Shown here: positions 57,758 to 64,000 of the stretch, in pieces
Position numbering within the stretch: position 1 is the stretch's first letter
How the letters are laid out: each line of letters starts with the position of its first letter
Source of the DNA: Corythoichthys intestinalis
Lineage: Eukaryota; Chordata; Actinopteri; Syngnathiformes; Syngnathidae
Reading direction: 5' to 3'
Assembly: GCF_030265065.1 (NCBI RefSeq)
Contig: NC_080416.1
Location: forward strand, 20,251,501 to 20,315,500
DNA: 64,000 nt
Notes under the pieces: model-generated
What the model saw: only the letters and a program-made list of their open reading frames with translations
The model's database searches: none
Told to the model about the DNA's origin: nothing
Position numbers and translations under genes: made by a program

Positions 57758-60700
57758 ATGGAGGTGCCTTCCTATCTGCCCAAGCTGCTGTTTGAACTCA
57801 ACGAGCAGCGCAAGCGTGGCTTCTTCTGTGACTGTAGTATCCTTGTCGAAGGCCGTGTTTTCAAGGCCCATCGCAATGTCCTTTTTGCAGGAAGTGGCTA
57901 TTTTAGGGCTCTTTTGGTTCACTATTTACAGGTGCGATGGTGTTTTCAGCTCCAAGTTTCCTGTTTAGCTTAATTATCAATCGATTTTTTGTACACTTAT
58001 CCTATGGAGTCATTCTTATGTTGTCGAGGACTTTCTATGAATTGAGAGAAGACTGTGGATAATCAATCACATTCACATTTTTTTTTGCAGTTTTAACACT
58101 TACAGTGGGGCAAATAAGTATTTAGTCAACCACTAATTGTGCAAGTTCTCCCACTTAAAAATATTACAGAGGGCTGTAATTGTCAACATGGGTAAACCTT
58201 AACCATGAGAGACAGAATGTGGGGACCCCCCCCCCCCCTCAGAAAATCACACTGATTGATTTTTAAAGAATTTATTTACAAATCATGGTGGAAAATAAGT
58301 ATTTGGTCCGTACCAAAAGTTCATATCAATACTTTGTTATGTACCTTATGTTGGCAATAACGGAGGTCAAACGCTTTCTGTAACTCTTCACAAGCTTTTC
58401 ACACACTGTTGCTGGTATTTTGGCCCATTCTTCATGCAGAACTCCTCTCGAGCAGTGATGTTTTGGGGCTGTTGTTGGGCAACACGAACTTTCAACTATC
58501 CTCCACAGATTTTCTAGGGAGTTGAGATCTGAAGACTGGCTAGGCCACTCCAGGACCTTGAAATGCTTCTTACAAAGCCACTCCTGTGTTACCCTGGCTG
58601 TGTGCTTGGGATCATTGTCATGCTGAAAGACAGGAGATTTTCACACAAAATCTCTTGATACATGGCCCCATTCATTCTTTCCTTTACACAGATCAGTCGT
58701 CCTGGTCCCTTTGCAGAAAAACAGCCCCAAAGCATGATGTTTCCACCCCCATGCTTCACAGGTATGGTGTTCTTCAGATGCAATTCAATATTCTTTCTCC
58801 TCCAAACACGAGAGCCTGTGTTTCTACCAAAAAGTTCTATTTTGGTTTCATCTGACTATAACACATTCGCCCAGTCCTCTTCTGGATCATCCAAATGCTC
58901 TCTAGCGAACCACAGACGGGCCTGGACGTGTACTTTCTTCAGCAGGGGGACACGTCTGGCATTGCAGGATTTGAGTCCCTGGCAGCGCATTGTGTTACTG
59001 ATAGTAGCCTTTGTTACTGTGGTCCCAGCTCTCTGTAGGTCATTCACTAGGTCCCCTTGTGTAGTTCTGGGATTTTTGCTCACCGTTCTTATCATTTTGA
59101 CGCCACGGGGTGAGATCTTGCATGGAGCCGCAGATCGAGGGAGATGATCAGTGGTCTTGTATGTCTTCCATTTTCTAATAATTGCTCCCACAGTTGATTT
59201 CTTTACACCAAGCGTTTTACCTATTGCAGATTCAGTCTTCCCAGCCTGGTGCAGGTCTACAATTTGTGTCTGGTGTCCTTCAACAGCTCTTTGGTCTTGG
59301 CCATAGTGGAGTTTGGAGTGTGACTGACTGAGGTTGTGGACAGGTGTCTTTTATACCGATAATGAGTTAAAACAGGTGCCATTAATACAGGTAACGAGTG
59401 GAGCCTCGTTAGACCTCGTTAGAAGAAGTTAGACCTCTTTGACAGCCAGAAATCTTGCTTGTTTGTAGGTGACCAAATACTTATTTTCCACTCTAGTTTG
59501 GAAATGAATTATTTAAAAATCAAACAATGTGATTTTCTGTTTTTTTCCCCACATTCTGTCTCTCATGGTTGAGGTTTACCAATGTTGACAATTACAGGCC
59601 TCTAATCTTTTCAAGTAGGAGAACTTGCACAATTGGTGATTGACTAAATACTTATTTGCCCCACTGTAAATGTACCAAACATTTAAACATTTAAATCGTA
59701 ATCAATTTGAAAGATTTGCTTCTGTGGCTTCCAAGTTCACTTTTTAAATTGTTTTTATCTAATTTCAGGATAGTGGTCAGCGCCAAAGCACAGCATCATT
59801 AGACATAGTTACAGCTGATGCCTTTTCCATCATCCTGGACTTCCTCTACTCTGGCCGATTGGCCTTGAGCAGCAGCAGTGTAATTGAGGTGATGTCAGCG
59901 GCCAGCTATTTGCAGATGACCGACCTGGTGAACCTTTGCAAAAAATACATTAGCTCCTCTTTGGAAATATGCAACAAAGACAAAGAGGGTGTGACAGAGG
60001 AGGAGAATCCAGGACAGGAAGGACGCTATAGACCCGCCGACAGTGGCACTCCTGCTGCATCTAAGCCCAATAGTGTTGGGACTGCGGAACCTCCTTCGCA
60101 GGTTACAGAAGCAGATGGGGCATCTGTTAAGGCAACTCGAAGCCCTTTGTCCATGCCTGGCAACACCCCTCCTGGCCCGAGCAGAGACATGGAAACCGAT
60201 TACCATTCTGGTGGTGAAAGACCAAAAGCACATACAGATCAGACGAACTTAACATCAACTCCGTGCTCAGTTTTGACTCCCGAGTTAGTGAACCCAAAGA
60301 TAGAGTATGACCCAGATGAGGAACTTTTGGAATCTCCTGACAATAAATACTTAGCATCATATCCGGGACCCTCTGTCCCTCCTCATAGCAGATTACTTAT
60401 CCCAAGTTTATCCAATGAGCGCTCCTCTGTGGGTTACAGCTCTCCCGTTAGTGCCAGGCAACTGATGGAGATGCTGGCAAGGGGTGAAGGCCCCAACCCA
60501 ATTGTGGACAGAGGGGTTCAGCGCATTACCCATAGACCGCCAGGTAGCATTTTGGGAGTTAGCCGAATAGACGACAGTTTGGGTTTTGTGGGATCATCTG
60601 TAATGGAAATCCAGTCTGATTGGATTGGAGAAGACACAGGTACAGTAAAACTAATAGACTCTGTGTCGTTGGCGAATTGGTATGAGTAAAATAGACTTTA

Positions 60701-61401
60701 ACACTCCCTTTGTCTTTCAGGTGACAGTTTACTGGTTCCTGTCAAATTGCACAAGTGCCCTTTCTGTCCGTACACTGCCAAGCAGAAGGGCATCATGAAA
60801 CGGCACCTTCGTTGTCACACAGGCGAAAGGCCCTTCCCCTGTCCAATGTGTGGAAAAAGGTTCACAAGGCAGGAGCATCTTCGCACCCATGCTCTCAGCG
60901 TAAGACCTGGATCGACTTTTGAAACTAAGATGCTTACATTGAGTAATTGTTATGTTACATTCTGCAGTTACTAGCCCTGCCACAATTAATGAAAATCGGC
61001 GAGTAATTAATGCCTCAAAAAGGTTAAGATTGCCTATAGTTGCCTCATTTCTCAACTGCTGTCACTCTCTGTAAACCCTAAATCAGGTCCACAGACATGA
61101 CTTGCCTATGTCATGCAAAAGCTGCAGGAGAATTTTTTCCGGAAACAGTGTATCTCCGGGGTTCCGACGCTACGGCATCTGTGATAGCTGTAACTGCGTG
61201 ACCACCACTCACGCCGACTCCACCCCCCTGCATCCGACTGGCCCAGCTGAACACATGGAACGTGAAGATGGTGGGACCGATTGGGCCAGCTTCATGGATG
61301 ATGTGGATGAGGTGGAGGTTGGCAGAGTGGAAGACTTGGTGGAAAAACAGATGCTTGAAAGGCAGCTGACGGCGTGTGATGATGTAGGTCACCCTCTGTA
61401 A
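57758..61401 (+). CDS. zbtb8b: BTB/POZ and C2H2 zinc-finger protein ZBTB8B
   Basis: Coding exons are 57758-57931, 59769-60639, 60721-60899 and 61087-61401, giving 512 residues. The N-terminal BTB domain (about 1-120; [34 protein letters not shown], then [14 protein letters not shown]) mediates dimerisation and corepressor binding. A long acidic/Ser-Pro linker ends [15 protein letters not shown], like the pre-finger segment of ZBTB8B. Two zinc fingers follow: CPFC...HLRCH (C-X2-C-X12-H-X3-H) and CPMC...HALSVH (C-X2-C-X12-H-X4-H, split by the last intron), joined by TGERPFP. The tail has four Cys in CKSC...CDSC. It is a nuclear DNA-binding regulator of unsettled targets. [15 protein letters not shown] separates it from ZBTB8A. 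Intron 2 holds a Tc1 copy. Confidence 0.95.
58103..59666 (-). mobile_element. Tc1/mariner transposon, family T1, in zbtb8b intron 2
   Basis: It starts CAGTGGGGCAAATAAGTATT and ends TTATTTGCCCCACTG, with TA on both sides (58101-58102, 59667-59668), 1564 bp. The transposase is antisense to zbtb8b. A start, [10 protein letters not shown], lies at about 59306. The frame is broken by several small deletions (for example in the [13 protein letters not shown] and NTIP-VKHGG regions) and by loss of the block between the GAMYQEI region and the FQHDND region. Both terminal arms are kept. Confidence 0.92.
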
Positions 61402-63015
61402 TCTTGTAATGTTGATGGCACTCTATACATACTCCGCAAGAACATATTTTCTTTTTTGTCCTACGGTCTTTATTTAGGAGCTGCTTGTTCTCCTAATCTT
61501 GGAAGAATGTTTTTTGTCATGGTCAAGAATTAATGCATGAATTGTCAGAAATTTCAAGTAGTAATAATTTACACAGACACAATTCCAATGGATGAAATCT
61601 GTAAGATTAATTAATGTATCTACAACCAGAAAATTGTATTTAAAAAAAAAAAAATCAACTGATGGCGAAATCCTTCGACTTGATTTAGTTTATCTTAAGT
61701 GAGATGCACACATTCCGATCCACACATTCATTTTAGACATTTTAAATGATTTTTTTTTTTTTTTAACTTAACGTCCTTGATTTTTTTTTTTAACTTAATG
61801 TCCTACTCATTCAACACATGAAGAAAAAAAATTGTGTGTGTTACTGCTTGTGTTTAATAGTGTGATGACGCCACAACAGTCCACTCGCACAACAGTATTT
61901 CTACTGACAATCGTGTCCTCCACCAAATTAGATGTCCATTGAAGTACTTTATAGTTTTAGAGTAAGAATGGAGAAAGAATGGTAGTTGTAGTAATCGTAT
62001 GTATGTATTCATGCAATACAAAACCGGTTGCCTCTTGATTTGTGTCTGGCAACAGCACATTATTCAGGTCACTACTTAGATGTAATTAGCTAGCATTCCA
62101 TTTCATTGCACTGTTACGTCTGGGAACTTGACCACACACATTGATTGGTAAACGTTATATTCAACAACTTTAATATTTAAGATTTCTATCTTGTTTTGCT
62201 ATCAGAATGGAAAGGAAAAATTACCCATAATGCAGCTCACACCACAATATAATAATAAAAAAACGACTGACAATCAGATTTTTTTTTTTTTTGTTAACTT
62301 TGACCAGAAGACGAAAAATACTTAGATTAGGTCTGTAAATCATTTGTGTATCTGTTTGGGTAGAAATTTTATTAATGAAATTGTGTGAGTGTTGTTGGGA
62401 AGCTGTTTACGTTTTCCTTACTTCTGTGCCCTATGTACAATTTTTGATGATTCCCTCAAATGACGACCTCATTTGATTCCCTGTTTATTGGCTGATATGT
62501 TTCTGCGTGGATTAATCAAATTTATGTAGTATTAGGAAGTGGAGTACCTCTCTCTAGTGGTGACTTCACACAAGTGCAATGCTGTCTCGCAATTGCAAAT
62601 GACAAATGGAAATTTCCCACGTTACCACCTAATTGTACAATATAAAATTTCGTTTAAAAATTGTTAAATATACCATGTGTTTGTTTTCAAGTAGGCCCTC
62701 GTGTTAATTGGCAGTGTTGCGAGGTAACAAAAAGTACCACATTGAGTTTTCAGATGTCTACAGTTTTTTTTGACTTCATGCTCATTGTCAATGCATGCAC
62801 ATTACATTGTTAAACCTCCGTGGATGACAACAGAAGAATCCGTGTCAAAATCCACAAAATTAACTTGTACTCGTAAGTAAACCAATCCAACGGAGGGGGC
62901 GACGATGTGCTCAATGTGGTAAACATATGACCGTAAAAGAAGCCTTCATAGCGGCCATCCATTATTTTAAGGTAGAATCTAGTCACATTCGGGGGTGGAA
63001 GGTGGTACTTTGACG
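61402..63015 (+). other. zbtb8b 3' UTR and intergenic DNA
   Basis: The first canonical AATAAA on the + strand after the stop is at 62254-62259, giving a possible 3' UTR of about 860 bases. AT-rich; no other gene or clear transposon. Confidence 0.45.
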
Positions 63016-63051
63016 CATAAAAAAGAGATTGGCACTTCCTAGCCCCAAAAC

Positions 63052-63630
63052 ATGGGCAAGTCTCGGGACTTGACGGAGTTCGAGCGGGGTCTTATTGTCG
63101 GTGCTCGAAGTGCGGGCTGCAGCATCTCGGAAACTGTCAACCGGTTGGGCTTCTCCAAGACGGCGGTGTCACGGATTTACCGGGAATGGTGCGGGAAGAA
63201 GAAGACGTGCAGTGCGCGGGGCACGGGTGGAAGAAAACGTCTAGTCGACGAGATGGGGGAGCGACGGATGGAGCGAGTGGTGGAGGCTAACAGCCGAGCA
63301 ACCGTCACTGAGATCCAGACACTGTACAACTGCAGCGCCGAGACGCCCATCTCACTCAAAACTACACAACGGGCCTTGAAGCGGCTGGGCTACAGCCGCA
63401 GGGCTCCCCGACGGGACCCGGTTTCCAGGACATCGAAGCTGGGCCCCATCCAGAGCTCATTACCGAAAGAACAGATTCCGGTTTCTGCGGATTTTGTGAG
63501 CAACAACAATACTGAACACGACACTTGTACTACGAATCAGGAGATGTTGCCATACGAGGGCGCCCAAGTCAGTTCCAACCAGACTCTGCATGGGATTGGA
63601 GCAACCCTACCAGAATTTCAGTGTTGGTGA
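63052..63630 (+). CDS. Tc1-transposase-derived paired-HTH protein, candidate domesticated gene
   Basis: An uninterrupted 192-residue frame starts MGKSRDLTEFERGLIVGARS. Residues about 7-50 form the first helix-turn-helix (SISETVNRLGFSKTAVSRIY), about 59-66 a basic hook (GGRKRLVDE), and about 67-120 the second helix-turn-helix (ATVTEIQTLYN, then SLKTTQRALKRLGYSRRAPR), the layout of a Tc1 transposase DNA-binding region. The catalytic DDE domain is absent; a 70-residue Ser/Thr/Asn/Gln-rich tail follows. No terminal inverted repeats or flanking TA are visible, the frame has no damage, and it is clearly GC-richer than its surroundings. This suggests a host gene made from a transposase, acting as a nuclear DNA-binding protein; function is unknown. 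A CATAAAAAAG box at 63015-63024 and ATTAAA at 63929 may delimit it. Confidence 0.65.
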   Translation: MGKSRDLTEFERGLIVGARSAGCSISETVNRLGFSKTAVSRIYREWCGKKKTCSARGTGGRKRLVDEMGERRMERVVEANSRATVTEIQTLYNCSAETPISLKTTQRALKRLGYSRRAPRRDPVSRTSKLGPIQSSLPKEQIPVSADFVSNNNTEHDTCTTNQEMLPYEGAQVSSNQTLHGIGATLPEFQCW

Positions 63631-64000
63631 TGATCGCCTGGAGCCTTCAGAGAAGCGGGTTTTTTTTTTTTTAAATTGTTTATTTATTTATTTATCTAAG
63701 TGGGACCTATCATGTCAATGGGTCTCAAACTTTACACAAATGACTGTCTTAAACATTTTGTTCTCCACCACTATTCCTGCCATCAAAGTACAGAAAGTGT
63801 TTGGGAGAAAAAAGGCATACGTTTAATTCATCTTAAGAATTTTCATCTTTTGTAACCCACTGTCACATTCTGAACAGTTGTTAACCATGCATTTGAATGT
63901 ATGACCAAGAAAAAAAAAGCAATGATCAATTAAAATGATTCATAAGTTAAACATAGTCTAAATATGTAAAAAAAAATGTATAAAATACATAAATGCACAT
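63631..64000 (+). other. 3' flank of the HTH gene
   Basis: AT-rich sequence with a T-run at 63660-63672 and ATTAAA at 63929-63934 as a candidate poly(A) signal. Nothing else. Confidence 0.4.

Noticed and set aside
1-64000. tRNA, rRNA or CRISPR features
   Set aside because: No B-box-bearing cloverleaf, ribosomal sequence or regularly spaced repeat array was recognised on either strand.

Overview
This window is nuclear DNA from a teleost fish. The genes have vertebrate GT-AG introns. Two of them are glutathione S-transferases of the rho class, known mainly from fishes, and one encodes an apple-domain protein of the type called kalliklectin in fish. The intergenic DNA is AT-rich and packed with hAT-like and Tc1/mariner DNA transposons plus pieces of LINEs. 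The crowded repeats suggest a percomorph; a more exact placement would be a guess.

Layout. Positions 1-5275 hold two copies of a hAT-like non-autonomous transposon, one split by a truncated LINE of the restriction-like-endonuclease type. A tandem pair of six-exon glutathione S-transferase rho genes follows on the + strand (5276-10113 and 15248-19111), separated by a Tc1 copy and by three transposons nested inside one another. Next come a Tc1 inside a hAT-like element, a decayed hAT with transposase relics, and a nine-exon + strand gene (22535-25514) for a secreted protein with four apple domains and no protease domain. From 25.6 to 31.4 kb there is intergenic DNA with further transposons and a CA-rich stretch. 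heyl, a Notch-pathway bHLH-Orange repressor, lies on the - strand with five exons between 41327 and 32003; its introns hold an almost whole Tc1, a second Tc1 relic, TA microsatellites and a 70-bp inverted repeat. About 16 kb of repeat-rich DNA separates it from the divergent zbtb8b gene (+ strand, coding exons 57758-61401), a BTB/zinc-finger regulator whose second intron holds another Tc1. At 63052-63630 there is an open frame that keeps only the paired DNA-binding region of a Tc1-type transposase joined to an unrelated tail.

Functions. The gstr pair would conjugate glutathione to electrophiles in the cytosol. The apple-domain protein is secreted and probably binds ligands in plasma or mucus. 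heyl and zbtb8b encode nuclear DNA-binding regulators. Nothing indicates an operon-like link; the neighbours are independent genes. The most unusual items are the transposase-derived DNA-binding ORF at the right end, the protease-less kallikrein relative with complementary missing cysteines, an intact Tc1 ORF whose first catalytic Asp is Gly, and a set of transposon-in-transposon nests that can be dated relative to each other by target-site duplications.
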